A stretch of DNA of 64,000 nucleotides from Sulfuritalea sp. (GCA_023229545.1 JALNZB010000013.1:1-64000), one strand, 5' to 3'. Shown: positions 14,952-23,236, counted from the first letter of the stretch. Notes: generated by a model from the letters alone, not told the origin. Translations and numbers: made by a program.

Positions 14952-15719
14952 TCATGTCTCCACCACCCTGACCGTCCAGAAATCATCGGCCAGGCCGGCG
15001 TTGGTGAGGTAGGCGTAGGGCAGGGTGAAGTAGCCCTTGTCGCCCCAGGCGGCGGACCACGAGTTCATGATGATGAAGCGCTGGCGGCGGTCGTCGTAGC
15101 CGGTGGCGAGGACGGCGTGGCCGCCGAGGCTGCGTTCGTCCTTGCCCGGCATCGGCACCTTGCCGCTCTTCGCCACGGTGGCGGATTCGAAACTTTCATA
15201 GACCGAGAAGCCAAAGACGAAGGGGAAGCCCTCGGCGAGGCAGCCCTTGAGCTGGGTCAGGGTGGGGGTGAGACGCTGGTAGAGGATGGCCTGGTGCTTC
15301 TCGGCTTCGCGGTAGGCGGGGGCCGGCGGGCGTTTGGCGAACTTGGCGATGTCATAGGGCCACAGGCTTTCCGGGCAGGCGCCCTGTTTGGCCAGGGTCT
15401 TGATGCCATCGCGGATCTGCGCGCCGGCGTCTTCCTTCACCGTGCCTTCCATGGCGCGTTCGTTGTAGTAGATGAACAGGCGCGAGGGCAGGAAGTGGCC
15501 GGCGCTGCCCTGTTTCATCTGCCCGTAGCGGTGGGCGCTGGCGATGGCGTTGGCGGTGCAACTGCCAAGTTCGCCTTGATCGAGCACCGGCGGGCAATGG
15601 CGGCGCAGGTCGCAATGGGTCGGCAGCACGGCCAGCACCTTGCGCGGCGCGGCATAGCGGCGGTCGCGCTGGTCGGGCAGATCGGGGGTCCAGCCGTAGC
15701 CTTGAATCCTGCGGAGCAT
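14952..15719 (-). CDS. Papain-like (C1 family) cysteine peptidase
   Basis: A 255-residue C1A-type peptidase. The catalytic Cys is in LDQGELGSCTANAIASAHRY (about 47-66), the His in GGHAVLATGYDD, and the Asn in IIMNSWSAAWGDKGYF. There is no signal peptide and no clear inhibitory propeptide beyond the first 35 residues, so it is probably cytoplasmic or exported by another route. Bacterial members of this kind occur near phage and effector genes; the substrate is unknown. It stands alone in the island, transcribed from the 15720-15900 region. Confidence 0.85.
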   Translation of the reverse strand: MLRRIQGYGWTPDLPDQRDRRYAAPRKVLAVLPTHCDLRRHCPPVLDQGELGSCTANAIASAHRYGQMKQGSAGHFLPSRLFIYYNERAMEGTVKEDAGAQIRDGIKTLAKQGACPESLWPYDIAKFAKRPPAPAYREAEKHQAILYQRLTPTLTQLKGCLAEGFPFVFGFSVYESFESATVAKSGKVPMPGKDERSLGGHAVLATGYDDRRQRFIIMNSWSAAWGDKGYFTLPYAYLTNAGLADDFWTVRVVET

Positions 15720-15912
15720 GCGGAATTTCTCCCTTGCGGACGGTTGCTGAAAGGCGCTGCGCAGCGCATTACGAGCGCATTTCGATGTGGTGTCAATGGT
15801 CGCAGTGGGGGCATTGGCGCGGTTCTATGTCATTGGTGATAGGGGTGCCGCACCTGCAATACCGGAATCGCAGGGTCGTGAAGGAATTATGCGACAGACG
15901 AATTGACACAAT

Positions 15913-15928
15913 GTAATCGAGCGATTAC
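15913..15928. promoter_or_regulatory. Palindromic operator upstream of the second HigBA module
   Basis: GTAATCG-AG-CGATTAC, a perfect 7-bp inverted repeat with a 2-base spacer, directly upstream of the toxin start. A probable autoregulation site for the antitoxin. The rest of 15720-15912 holds nothing else I can identify. Confidence 0.65.
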
Positions 15929-15931
15929 ACT

Positions 15932-16231
15932 GTGCTTGTGTTCACGATCAAGCCCCTGCCCGAATTCACTGAATGGCTCAACGGTCTTGCCGATGCGGCG
16001 TTGCGCGGAGTGGTGGTGGCGCGCATCAAGCGTCTGGAGCGCGGCTTGATGGGTGATGTCGAGCCAGTTGGCGACGGCGTGTCTGAGCTTCGCATTCATG
16101 TCGGCGCGGGGTGGCGTGTGTATTTTGTGCGGCATGGCGCTTGCGTGATCGTATTGCTTGGTGGCGGTTCCAAGCGCACACAAAAGACCGATATCAAGCG
16201 CGCCAGAATTTTGGCGGCGCGACTGGATTGA
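15932..16231 (+). CDS. RelE/HigB-type addiction module killer protein
   Basis: A 99-residue toxin of the 'addiction module killer protein' family: FTIKPLPEFTEWLNGLADAA, RIKRLERGLMGDVEPVGDGV, ELRIHVGAGWRVYFVR and a basic end LLGGGSKRTQKTDIKRA. These are RelE-fold mRNA interferases. GTG at 15932 or 15938 starts it. It is followed after 15 bases by its antitoxin and preceded by a palindromic operator. All conserved blocks are present, so the module looks functional. Confidence 0.88.
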   Translation: MLVFTIKPLPEFTEWLNGLADAALRGVVVARIKRLERGLMGDVEPVGDGVSELRIHVGAGWRVYFVRHGACVIVLLGGGSKRTQKTDIKRARILAARLD

Positions 16232-16246
16232 CTGAAGGAGATGACC

Positions 16247-16552
16247 ATGAGTCAGCGCATCAAGGTAGCAGACTTGCCCGAGTTCGACGCAGCGCCTTAT
16301 CTCGACAGCGAGGCGACGACTGCGGCCTATCTGACGGACATTCTGGAGGCGAACGATCCGGCTCTGCTGGCGGCGGCACTAGGCGACATCGCCCGCGCAC
16401 GCGGCATGAGCGAGATCGCCAAGGCATCGGGGCTCACCCGCGAGGCTCTATACAAGGCGCTGCGGCCCGATGCGCAACCGCGCTTCGACACGATTAGTCG
16501 CGTTTGCACGGCCTTGGGTGTGCGGCTGGTGGCGCAGCCAGCCCATTCCTGA
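16247..16552 (+). CDS. HigA-type antitoxin of the addiction module
   Basis: A 101-residue antidote protein: a short N-terminal segment, then a helix-turn-helix (ARGMSEIAKASGLTREALYK) ending in DTISRVCTALGVRLVAQP, the family signature. An upstream in-frame ATG at 16241 abuts the AAGGAG ribosome-binding site, so ATG at 16247, six bases away, is the real start. It pairs with the toxin gene just before it and should repress the operon. Confidence 0.88.
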   Translation: MSQRIKVADLPEFDAAPYLDSEATTAAYLTDILEANDPALLAAALGDIARARGMSEIAKASGLTREALYKALRPDAQPRFDTISRVCTALGVRLVAQPAHS

Positions 16553-16564
16553 CGCCCTGCGTCG

Positions 16565-17413
16565 TTAAGCCGACACGACCTCGCCGAGCAGGGCGCTGGC
16601 ATCGGCTTCGACCAGCTCCAGTCCCTGGCGCTGGCAAAAGCGCCGTTCCTTTGCCGTGGGTTCGGCGATCAGCGCCCAGCCGGTGGGTTCGCTGGCGGCG
16701 GCGTAGATCAGGTCGGACAGCACCATGCGTTCGGTGTCGCGGTTGAGGCGCATGCCGAGCAGCAGGTAGCGCTTGCCCTTGCGCCGCGCCTTGACGAAGG
16801 ATGGCACGGCAAAGCCGCCCATCAGCTCGGTGATGTAATCGACATAGTCGGCGTCCGAGGCGATGTAGCTTGACTTGGGCTTGGGTGAACCCATCGGCTT
16901 GAACAGCACCGGCAGCTTGGGGTCGGCATCCTGCGGCTGGATCGGCATGTAGTTGGCGCCGTCGGAGACGAACAGCTTGAAACGGTAGTCGCTGCCGCCC
17001 ATTCTCGCGCAGCCGAGGATCAGCAGATGCGGCGTGGCGGCGTAGCTGTCCTGCAATTGCGTGTCGCGGTTGATGTCGATCACATAGGGCGGGGCGATGG
17101 CCTTGAGCCAGTCGTGCAGCGCGGCGCGCGTCCATTCGCTCTGGCCGTAGGTGGTGTCGAGAAAGCGGGTGACGGCGCTGCGGCCGCGCTTGAATTCGAT
17201 GTTCATCGCGGCGCGGGGAAATTCGTACATCAGCTTCGCCGCCATCGGTCGACCGCCGTTCATGGCCAGGATCAGTTGCTCGCCGGTGGCCGGGATGGGG
17301 CGGCCGTCTTGCTTCGACGTGACATCGGCGAGCACGCCGGGACCAAGATAGGGAACGATGCTGCCATCGGCGAGGCCGGCGTGCCAGTGGGCGAGGAGTT
17401 CGGTGGGGATCAT
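16565..17413 (-). CDS. SIR2-like protein next to draT and nifH
   Basis: A 282-residue protein resembling SIR2_2 domains: GSIVPYLGPGVLADV (about 17-31) replaces the NAD-binding glycine motif, PYVIDINRDTQLQDSYA fits the TTNYD region, and KRYLLLGMRLNRDTERMV fits the LFIGYGLxD region. Where active sirtuin-like domains have KxHGS, this protein has FKPMGSP, so the usual His appears to be missing. ATG at 17413 is chosen because the upstream extension has no similarity. Genes of this type occur beside nif operons, but no role is established; the neighbour draT is also a NAD-using protein. Confidence 0.68.
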   Translation of the reverse strand: MIPTELLAHWHAGLADGSIVPYLGPGVLADVTSKQDGRPIPATGEQLILAMNGGRPMAAKLMYEFPRAAMNIEFKRGRSAVTRFLDTTYGQSEWTRAALHDWLKAIAPPYVIDINRDTQLQDSYAATPHLLILGCARMGGSDYRFKLFVSDGANYMPIQPQDADPKLPVLFKPMGSPKPKSSYIASDADYVDYITELMGGFAVPSFVKARRKGKRYLLLGMRLNRDTERMVLSDLIYAAASEPTGWALIAEPTAKERRFCQRQGLELVEADASALLGEVVSA

Positions 17414-17545
17414 GTTGTTGTGCTCCGGCTGCGATATTGCTGTTCGCGCAAGAAGCGCACCCGGTTGGAATCCCGGCCCTGGCAAGGGATGCAAATGGGA
17501 TTGTCGGACTTGCTACAAGACGGCTCTACCCCATCCCCTCCCCGG

Positions 17546-17566
17546 CCCTCCCCTTGAAGGGGAGGG
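17546..17566. repeat. Short G/C hairpin between draT and the SIR2-like gene
   Basis: CCCTCCCCTT is followed, after one base, by its inverse AAGGGGAGGG. It is of the common proteobacterial GGGGAGGG repeat type and lies 30 bases beyond the draT stop, so it may end draT transcription. Confidence 0.55.
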
Positions 17567-17570
17567 AGAA

Positions 17571-17596
17571 AGAGTCGGCGCTGGCGGTGCGGCGGC
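17571..17596 (+). repeat. 26-base dispersed repeat, copy 6
   Basis: Four mismatches at the outer positions; core GTCGGCGCTGGCGGT intact. It sits at the very end of draT, touching the stop codon. Confidence 0.7.
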
Positions 17597-18546
17597 TACA
17601 GCGTCACCAGCCGCACCCGGTAGAGGCCGCCGATCACTACGTATTCGTCCTCGGCCTTGAGCATGCCGGGTAGCAACTGGCTGAAGAAGGCCAGCTTGGG
17701 AATGGGCACGTCGACGCTGAGGATGCTGTCGCCGAACTCGCCGGCGCGCTCGCGCGAGCGCGAAAACGAGCTGACGTTGTTGAGCAGCACGATCCTGACA
17801 TCGCTGTCGCCGCGCATGTCGGCGGCGATGACCTCGTGATCGGCCAGCCGGTTGACGCCGCGATAGAGGCGGATGTGGCTGCGCTGCGGGAACTGCCGCG
17901 CCAGCTCGTACTGGCTGTAGGCGTAGAGCAGGTCGAGCTGCGCTTCCAGCGCGTTGGTGCCGTACAGGCCGGCGACGCGCATTTCGACATAGCGCTGCCA
18001 GGCCAGGCTGCCGGCCTCGCGCAGCGAATCGCCGTGATGGCGCGGCATCAGGCCGAAGCGCGATTCGACCCAGCCCTTGAGCACGGCGGCTTCGCGTCCG
18101 TCGGGGTCGAACGCCCAGCCGCGCACCACGCGCAGGTAATTGGCGCGCGCCCGCTGTTTCGGTTGAGCGGCGGTGAGCCCGGCTTCTTCCGGCTGCTCCA
18201 GGCTGAAGTGAGATGTCATATAGCCGGTGAAGCGTTGCGCCCGCTCCGGGGCTTGCTCGATGTCGTCGAGCAGGTTGAACAGCGGGCGGTGCAGGTCGGC
18301 CACGCCGTCGAGGACGAGCGCCGTCGGCGCGCGCTGAAAGCTCAGGCCGCCGAGGATCGCCGCCGGCAGGTTGCAGCGGTTGATGGGCAGGCGCGCCGCA
18401 ATTGGTAAACCCGGTAAACCCGGAAGCCCCGGCAACCCCGGCGGCGCGGCGGGGTTTTCCTTGTCGGGGGCGCGACAAAACGCCGTGTCGATGTCGCACG
18501 GCGATGTCGCAGCGGAATTCTCGGGTATCTCGGAAAGGCTTGCCAC
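17596..18546 (-). CDS. draT: NAD+-dinitrogen-reductase ADP-D-ribosyltransferase
   Basis: DraT transfers ADP-ribose from NAD+ to the conserved Arg of NifH and switches nitrogenase off. Family landmarks: LPINRCNLPAAILGGLSFQR (about 54-73), ANYLRVVRGWAFDPDGREAA, GLYGTNALEAQLDLLYAYSQ, IRLYRGVNRLADHE and the end LLPGMLKAEDEYVVIGGLYR. From the first ATG (18546) the product has 316 residues, about 30 more than usual; the extra N-terminus holds a PGLP repeat and overlaps the NifA site of nifH, so a later start (for instance TTG at 18435) is likely. It is divergent from nifH. Confidence 0.93.
   Translation of the reverse strand: MASLSEIPENSAATSPCDIDTAFCRAPDKENPAAPPGLPGLPGLPGLPIAARLPINRCNLPAAILGGLSFQRAPTALVLDGVADLHRPLFNLLDDIEQAPERAQRFTGYMTSHFSLEQPEEAGLTAAQPKQRARANYLRVVRGWAFDPDGREAAVLKGWVESRFGLMPRHHGDSLREAGSLAWQRYVEMRVAGLYGTNALEAQLDLLYAYSQYELARQFPQRSHIRLYRGVNRLADHEVIAADMRGDSDVRIVLLNNVSSFSRSRERAGEFGDSILSVDVPIPKLAFFSQLLPGMLKAEDEYVVIGGLYRVRLVTL
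18472..18487. promoter_or_regulatory. NifA upstream activator sequence of nifH
   Basis: TGTCGGGGGCGCGACA fits TGT-N10-ACA and lies 88 bp upstream of the nifH -24 element. It falls within the 5' part of the longest draT reading frame. Confidence 0.75.
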
Positions 18547-18574
18547 GTCAGGGTTTTCGGGAAATCAAAAGGGC

Positions 18575-18590
18575 TGGCACGCTCCGTGCA
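18575..18590 (+). promoter_or_regulatory. Sigma-54 promoter of nifHDK
   Basis: TGGCAC-GCTCC-GTGCA, one mismatch to TGGCAC-N5-TTGCA. Transcription would start near 18601, 58 bases before the nifH ATG. Confidence 0.9.
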
Positions 18591-18658
18591 CAAGTCCTGT
18601 CGGGAGCGGGCAATCCCGCCACAGATTTCAATCGCTGGACCTCAACAAGGAGCGCATC

Positions 18659-19561
18659 ATGGCAAAACTTCGTCAGGCCGCCATTTACGGCAAAGGCGGG
18701 ATCGGCAAGTCTACCACCACGCAAAACCTCGTCGCCGCGCTGGCCGAGGCCGGCAAGAAGGTGATGATCGTCGGTTGCGACCCGAAGGCCGATTCAACGC
18801 GACTGATCCTGCACGCCAAGGCGCAGAACTCGGTCATGGAACTGGCGGCGGAAGCCGGCAGCGTGGAAGACCTCGAACTCGAAGACGTGCTGTCCATCGG
18901 CTACGGCGGCATCAAGTGCGTCGAGTCCGGCGGCCCGGAGCCCGGCGTCGGCTGTGCCGGCCGCGGCGTCATTACCGCCATCAACTTCCTCGAAGAGGAG
19001 GGTGCCTACACCGACGACCTCGATTTCGTTTTCTACGACGTGCTCGGCGACGTGGTCTGCGGCGGCTTCGCCATGCCGATTCGCGAGAACAAGGCGCAGG
19101 AAATCTACATCGTCTGTTCCGGCGAAATGATGGCCATGTATGCCGCCAACAACATCGGCAAGGGCATCGTCAAGTACGCCAACTCCGGCGGCGTGCGCCT
19201 CGCCGGCCTGATCTGCAACTCGCGCAACACCGATCGCGAAGATGAACTCATCATGGAACTGGCGCGCCGCATGGGCACCACCATGATCCACTTCATCCCG
19301 CGCGACAACGTGGTGCAGCACGCCGAAATTCGCCGCATGACGGTGATCGAATACGACCCGACGGCCAAGCAGGCCGACGAGTATCGCGCCCTGGCCATGA
19401 AGATCGTCAACAACACAAACTTCGTCATCCCGACGCCGGTGACCATGGACGAACTCGAGGAATTGCTGATGGCATTCGGCATCATGGAAGTGGAAGACGC
19501 TTCCATCATCGGCAAGACCGCCGCGCAACTGGCCGCCGAAGCCTGCCAACTGGCCGCCTAA
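18659..19561 (+). CDS. nifH: Nitrogenase iron protein (dinitrogenase reductase)
   Basis: NifH is the ATP-dependent electron donor to the MoFe protein and also acts in FeMo-co maturation. The 300-residue product has the P-loop YGKGGIGKSTTTQN (about 10-23), cluster ligands Cys in PGVGCAGRG and DVLGDVVCGG, and the Arg in GCAGRGVIT that DraT modifies. ATG at 18659 is preceded by AAGGAG at good spacing; the frame extends upstream, but there it overlaps the promoter and draT. First gene of nifHDKT. Confidence 0.99.
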   Translation: MAKLRQAAIYGKGGIGKSTTTQNLVAALAEAGKKVMIVGCDPKADSTRLILHAKAQNSVMELAAEAGSVEDLELEDVLSIGYGGIKCVESGGPEPGVGCAGRGVITAINFLEEEGAYTDDLDFVFYDVLGDVVCGGFAMPIRENKAQEIYIVCSGEMMAMYAANNIGKGIVKYANSGGVRLAGLICNSRNTDREDELIMELARRMGTTMIHFIPRDNVVQHAEIRRMTVIEYDPTAKQADEYRALAMKIVNNTNFVIPTPVTMDELEELLMAFGIMEVEDASIIGKTAAQLAAEACQLAA

Positions 19562-19568
19562 GGAGAAC

Positions 19569-21074
19569 ATGATGGCTGCATTGACCCGCGAAGAAACCGA
19601 GGCACTGATCCAGGAAGTGCTGGAGGTGTATCCCGAAAAGGCGAAGAAGGACCGCGCCAAGCACCTCATGATCAACGACAAGGAACTGGAGTCGTCGAAG
19701 AAGTGCATCACTTCCAACCGCAAGTCGCTGCCGGGCGTGATGACCATGCGCGGCTGCGCCTACGCCGGCTCCAAGGGCGTGGTGTGGGGGCCGATCAAGG
19801 ACATGATCTCGATCTCGCACGGCCCCATCGGCTGCGGCCAATATGCGCGCGGCGGTCGTCGCAACTATTACGTCGGCACCACCGGCGTCGATAGCTACTG
19901 CGAAATGAACTTCACCTCGGACTTCCAGGAGAAGGACATCGTCTTCGGCGGCGACAAGAAGCTGGCCAAGCTGATCGGTGAAATCGAGGGCCTGTTTCCG
20001 CTCAACAAGGGCATCTCGATCCAGTCCGAATGTCCCGTCGGCCTCATCGGCGACGACATCGAGGCGGTGGCCAAGAAGGCCGCCAAGGAACTCAACAAAC
20101 CCGTGGTGCCGGTGCGCTGCGAGGGCTTTCGCGGCGTTTCGCAGTCGCTCGGCCACCACATCGCCAACGACTCGGTGCGCGACTGGATCCTCTCCAATCG
20201 CGATGGCGTCGAGTTCGCCACGACTCCCTATGACGTGGCGATTCTCGGCGACTACAACATCGGCGGCGACGCCTGGGCCTCGCGCATCCTGCTCGAAGAA
20301 ATGGGCCTGCGCGTGGTGGCGCAGTGGTCGGGCGACGGTACCCTGGCCGAGATGGAGAACACGCCGAACGTCAAGCTCAACCTGCTCCACTGCTACCGCT
20401 CGATGAACTACATCAGCCGCCACATGGAAGAGAAGTACGGCATTCCCTGGCTCGAATACAACTTCTTCGGCCCGACCAAGATCAAGGAATCGCTGCGCAA
20501 GATCGCCGAGCATTTCGACGACAAGATCAAGGAGGGCGCCGAGCGCGTGATCGCCAAGTACACGCCGATGATGGATGCCGTGATCGCCAAATACAAGCCG
20601 CGCCTGCAAGGCAAGAAGGTGATGTTGTATGTCGGCGGCCTGCGTCCGCGCCATGTGGTCGGCGCCTACGAAGACCTCGGCATGGAAGTGGTCGGCAGCG
20701 GCTACGAGTTCGCCCACAACGACGACTACGACCGCACCATCAAGGAAGTCGGCGACGCCACCCTGATCTATGACGACGTCACCGGCTTCGAGTTCGAGGA
20801 ATTCGTCAAGGCGCTGAAGCCCGATCTGATCGGCTCCGGCATCAAGGAAAAGTACGTCTTCCACAAGATGGGCGTGCCCTTCCGCCAACTGCATTCCTGG
20901 GACTATTCCGGCCCCTACCACGGCGCCGACGGCTTCGCCATCTTCGCCAAGGACATGGACCTGACGCTGAACAATCCCTGCTGGAACATGATGCAGCCGC
21001 CCTGGCAAGAAAAGCCCGCCAAGTCGCTGCTGAAGGAGCCGGTGGTGTACGAGGCTGTGCCGAAGGCCGCATAA
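19569..21074 (+). CDS. nifD: Nitrogenase MoFe protein alpha chain
   Basis: The alpha subunit of dinitrogenase binds FeMo-cofactor. The 501-residue product has the P-cluster ligands in MRGCAYAGSKG, HGPIGCGQYARGG and SECPVGLIGDD, the FeMo-co Cys in NLLHCYRSMNYI and the FeMo-co His in LHSWDYSGPYHG. These residues mark a molybdenum rather than vanadium or iron-only enzyme. ATG at 19569 or, with better ribosome-binding-site spacing, 19572. It follows nifH by 7 bases; 147 bases with a long inverted repeat separate it from nifK. Confidence 0.99.
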   Translation: MMAALTREETEALIQEVLEVYPEKAKKDRAKHLMINDKELESSKKCITSNRKSLPGVMTMRGCAYAGSKGVVWGPIKDMISISHGPIGCGQYARGGRRNYYVGTTGVDSYCEMNFTSDFQEKDIVFGGDKKLAKLIGEIEGLFPLNKGISIQSECPVGLIGDDIEAVAKKAAKELNKPVVPVRCEGFRGVSQSLGHHIANDSVRDWILSNRDGVEFATTPYDVAILGDYNIGGDAWASRILLEEMGLRVVAQWSGDGTLAEMENTPNVKLNLLHCYRSMNYISRHMEEKYGIPWLEYNFFGPTKIKESLRKIAEHFDDKIKEGAERVIAKYTPMMDAVIAKYKPRLQGKKVMLYVGGLRPRHVVGAYEDLGMEVVGSGYEFAHNDDYDRTIKEVGDATLIYDDVTGFEFEEFVKALKPDLIGSGIKEKYVFHKMGVPFRQLHSWDYSGPYHGADGFAIFAKDMDLTLNNPCWNMMQPPWQEKPAKSLLKEPVVYEAVPKAA

Positions 21075-21082
21075 ATGCATTA

Positions 21083-21156
21083 ACCACGGCGACACGGCGG
21101 CACGGCGAAAATCTCTTCATTCATTTCGCTTTTGAATTACGCCGTGTCGCCGTGGT
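21083..21156. repeat. 16-bp perfect inverted repeat between nifD and nifK
   Basis: ACCACGGCGACACGGC (21083-21098) and GCCGTGTCGCCGTGGT (21141-21156) pair exactly around a 42-base loop. It starts 8 bases after the nifD stop. It could act as a partial terminator, an RNA stabiliser or a REP-type repeat. Confidence 0.9.
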
Positions 21157-21221
21157 GAAAAAGATTTTTCCTCAACTTATGCCCGCGTCCACGGATTAGT
21201 GGCGGGGCGAAGGAGACCAAG

Positions 21222-22790
21222 ATGCAAACCCTGGACAACATCAAGCCCTGTTTCCCGCTGTTTCGGGACGACGACTATCAGCAGACCATCGCCAACAAGC
21301 GCACCTGCTTCGAGGAATGTCACGGCAAGGACAAGGTGGCCGAGACATTTCAGTGGACTACCACCAAGGAATATCAGGACCTCAACTTTCAGCGTCAGGC
21401 GCTGACCATCAACCCGGCCAAGGCCTGCCAGCCGCTGGGCTCGGCGCTGTGCGGCATCGGCTTCCACAAGACGCTGGTGTACATCCACGGCTCGCAGGGT
21501 TGTATCGCCTATTTCCGCACCTACTTCAATCGCCACTTCAAGGAGCCGATCGCCATCATCGCCGACTCGATGACGGAAGACGCAGCGGTGTTCGGCGGCC
21601 AGAAGAACGTGCATGAGGGCCTGGCCAACGCCGCCAAGCTCTATGACGCCGAGATGATCGCGATGTCCACCACCTGCATCGCCGAGGTGATCGGCGACGA
21701 CCTCAACGCCTTCATCGGCAATGCGCGCAAGGAAGGCCATGTGCCGCAGGACTTCCCGGTGCCGTTCGCCCACACGCCAAGCTTCGTCGGTTCGCATGTC
21801 ACCGGCTGGGACAACATGGAAGAGGGCATCCTGCGCTACTTCACGCTCAACACCATGGAAGGCAAGGTGGTCGGCAGCAACGACAAGATCAACATCGTGC
21901 CGGGCTTCGAGACCTACCTGGGCAACTTCCGCGTCATCAAGCGCATGCTGAAGGAAATGGATGTCGGCTTCACCATGCTGTCCGATCCGGATGAGGTGCT
22001 CGACACCCCGGCCGACGGCACCTTCACCATGTATGCCGGCGGCACCACGCAGGAGGAAGTCAAGGACGCGCCCAACGCCCTCACCACCTTCCTGCTGCAA
22101 CCGCTGGCGCTGGACAAGACCAGGAAGTACGTCGAAGGCACCTGGAGCCATGAAGTGCCGAAGCTCAACATCCCGATGGGCGTCGAGTGGACCGATGCCT
22201 GGCTGATGAAGGTTGCCGAAGTCACCGGCAAGCCGATCCCGGCGTCACTGACCCTGGAGCGCGGCCGCCTGCTGGACATGATGACCGACTCGCACGCCTG
22301 GCTGCACGGCAAGAAGATGGCGCTCTACGGCGATCCGGATTTCGTCATGGGCCTGACAAAAATACTGATGGAATTCGGCGTCGAGCCGACCCACATCGTT
22401 TGCAACAACGGCAGCAAGAAGTGGAAGAAGGCCATGGAAGCCCTGCTCGCCGAGTCGCCCTACGGCGCCGGCGCCAAGGTCTATCCCGGCGCCGACCTGT
22501 GGCACTTGCGCAGCCTGTGCTTCACCGACAAGCCGGATTTCCTCATCGGCAACAGTTACGGCAAGTACATCCAGAGGGACACGGCGCACAAGGGACCGGA
22601 GTTCGAGGTGCCGCTGATCCGCCTCGGCTTCCCGATCTTCGACCGCCATCACCTGCACCGGCAGACCACGCTCGGCTATGAAGGCGCCATGCAGATTCTG
22701 ACCACGCTGACCAACGCGGTGCTGGAAGACCTGGACCACAAGACCCGGGGCATGGGCGTCACCGACTTCAACCACGATCTGGTCCGCTGA
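21222..22790 (+). CDS. nifK: Nitrogenase MoFe protein beta chain
   Basis: The beta subunit of dinitrogenase shares the P-cluster with NifD. The 522-residue product has ligands in KACQPLGSALCG (about 70), GSQGCIAYFRTYFNRHF (about 95) and STTCIAEVIGDD (about 153), and the family C-terminus (VTDFNHDLVR). Length is normal. Its GGCGAAGGAG ribosome-binding region lies at about 21205-21214. It overlaps the nifT start by one base (TGATG). Confidence 0.99.
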   Translation: MQTLDNIKPCFPLFRDDDYQQTIANKRTCFEECHGKDKVAETFQWTTTKEYQDLNFQRQALTINPAKACQPLGSALCGIGFHKTLVYIHGSQGCIAYFRTYFNRHFKEPIAIIADSMTEDAAVFGGQKNVHEGLANAAKLYDAEMIAMSTTCIAEVIGDDLNAFIGNARKEGHVPQDFPVPFAHTPSFVGSHVTGWDNMEEGILRYFTLNTMEGKVVGSNDKINIVPGFETYLGNFRVIKRMLKEMDVGFTMLSDPDEVLDTPADGTFTMYAGGTTQEEVKDAPNALTTFLLQPLALDKTRKYVEGTWSHEVPKLNIPMGVEWTDAWLMKVAEVTGKPIPASLTLERGRLLDMMTDSHAWLHGKKMALYGDPDFVMGLTKILMEFGVEPTHIVCNNGSKKWKKAMEALLAESPYGAGAKVYPGADLWHLRSLCFTDKPDFLIGNSYGKYIQRDTAHKGPEFEVPLIRLGFPIFDRHHLHRQTTLGYEGAMQILTTLTNAVLEDLDHKTRGMGVTDFNHDLVR

Positions 22791-23014
22791 TGGCCAACAT
22801 CATGATCCGCCGGGACGACAAGGGAAGCTACGTGTTCTACATGCCCAAGCGCGACATCGAGGACAGCATCGTCTCGATGGAGTTCGACACCCCGGAGAAG
22901 TGGGGCGGCGAAATCAAGCTCGGCAATGGCGGCGCCTACTACATCGAGCCCCAGGCGCAACCGGCGCGTTTGCCCATATCACTGCGCGCCCGGCGGATCG
23001 ATGGTGTGGAGTAA
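22790..23014 (+). CDS. nifT: Nitrogen fixation protein NifT/FixU
   Basis: A 74-residue member of the NifT/FixU family (MANIMIRRDDKGSYVFYMPK, then KWGGEIKLGNGGAYYIEP). It is encoded after nifK in most proteobacterial diazotrophs; its role is unknown and mutants usually still fix nitrogen. Its start overlaps the nifK stop by one base. Confidence 0.95.
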   Translation: MANIMIRRDDKGSYVFYMPKRDIEDSIVSMEFDTPEKWGGEIKLGNGGAYYIEPQAQPARLPISLRARRIDGVE

Positions 23015-23038
23015 TTCGTAACCGATAGGAGATTCATC

Positions 23039-23236
23039 ATGGCAATGAAAATCGTACAAGCGGAATGCACATCCTGCGGCGACTGCGTGCCGGTCTGCCC
23101 GACCAAGTCGATCACCGACAAGGGCGGCATTTTCAAGATCAACAAGGAGACCTGCCTGGAGTGCGAGGACGAGGCCGATTCGCCCAAGTGCGTCGATGCC
23201 TGCCCGGCCGGCGAGGCTTGTATTACCTACATCTGA
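23039..23236 (+). CDS. 4Fe-4S ferredoxin in the nifHDK operon
   Basis: A 65-residue two-cluster ferredoxin: CTSCGDCVPVCP (about 10-21) and a second motif with long spacing, CLECEDEADSPKCVDACP. It probably serves as an electron carrier to NifH or in cofactor assembly. GGAG seven bases upstream supports ATG 23039. It lies 24 bases after nifT and 35 before nifY. Confidence 0.92.
   Translation: MAMKIVQAECTSCGDCVPVCPTKSITDKGGIFKINKETCLECEDEADSPKCVDACPAGEACITYI

Noticed and set aside
18420..18460. Collagen-like PGLP repeat as a special DraT domain
   Set aside because: It lies in the doubtful N-terminal extension and may not be translated.
22500..22520. TGGCAC within nifK as a -24 element
   Set aside because: Inside coding sequence and without a matching -12 element.
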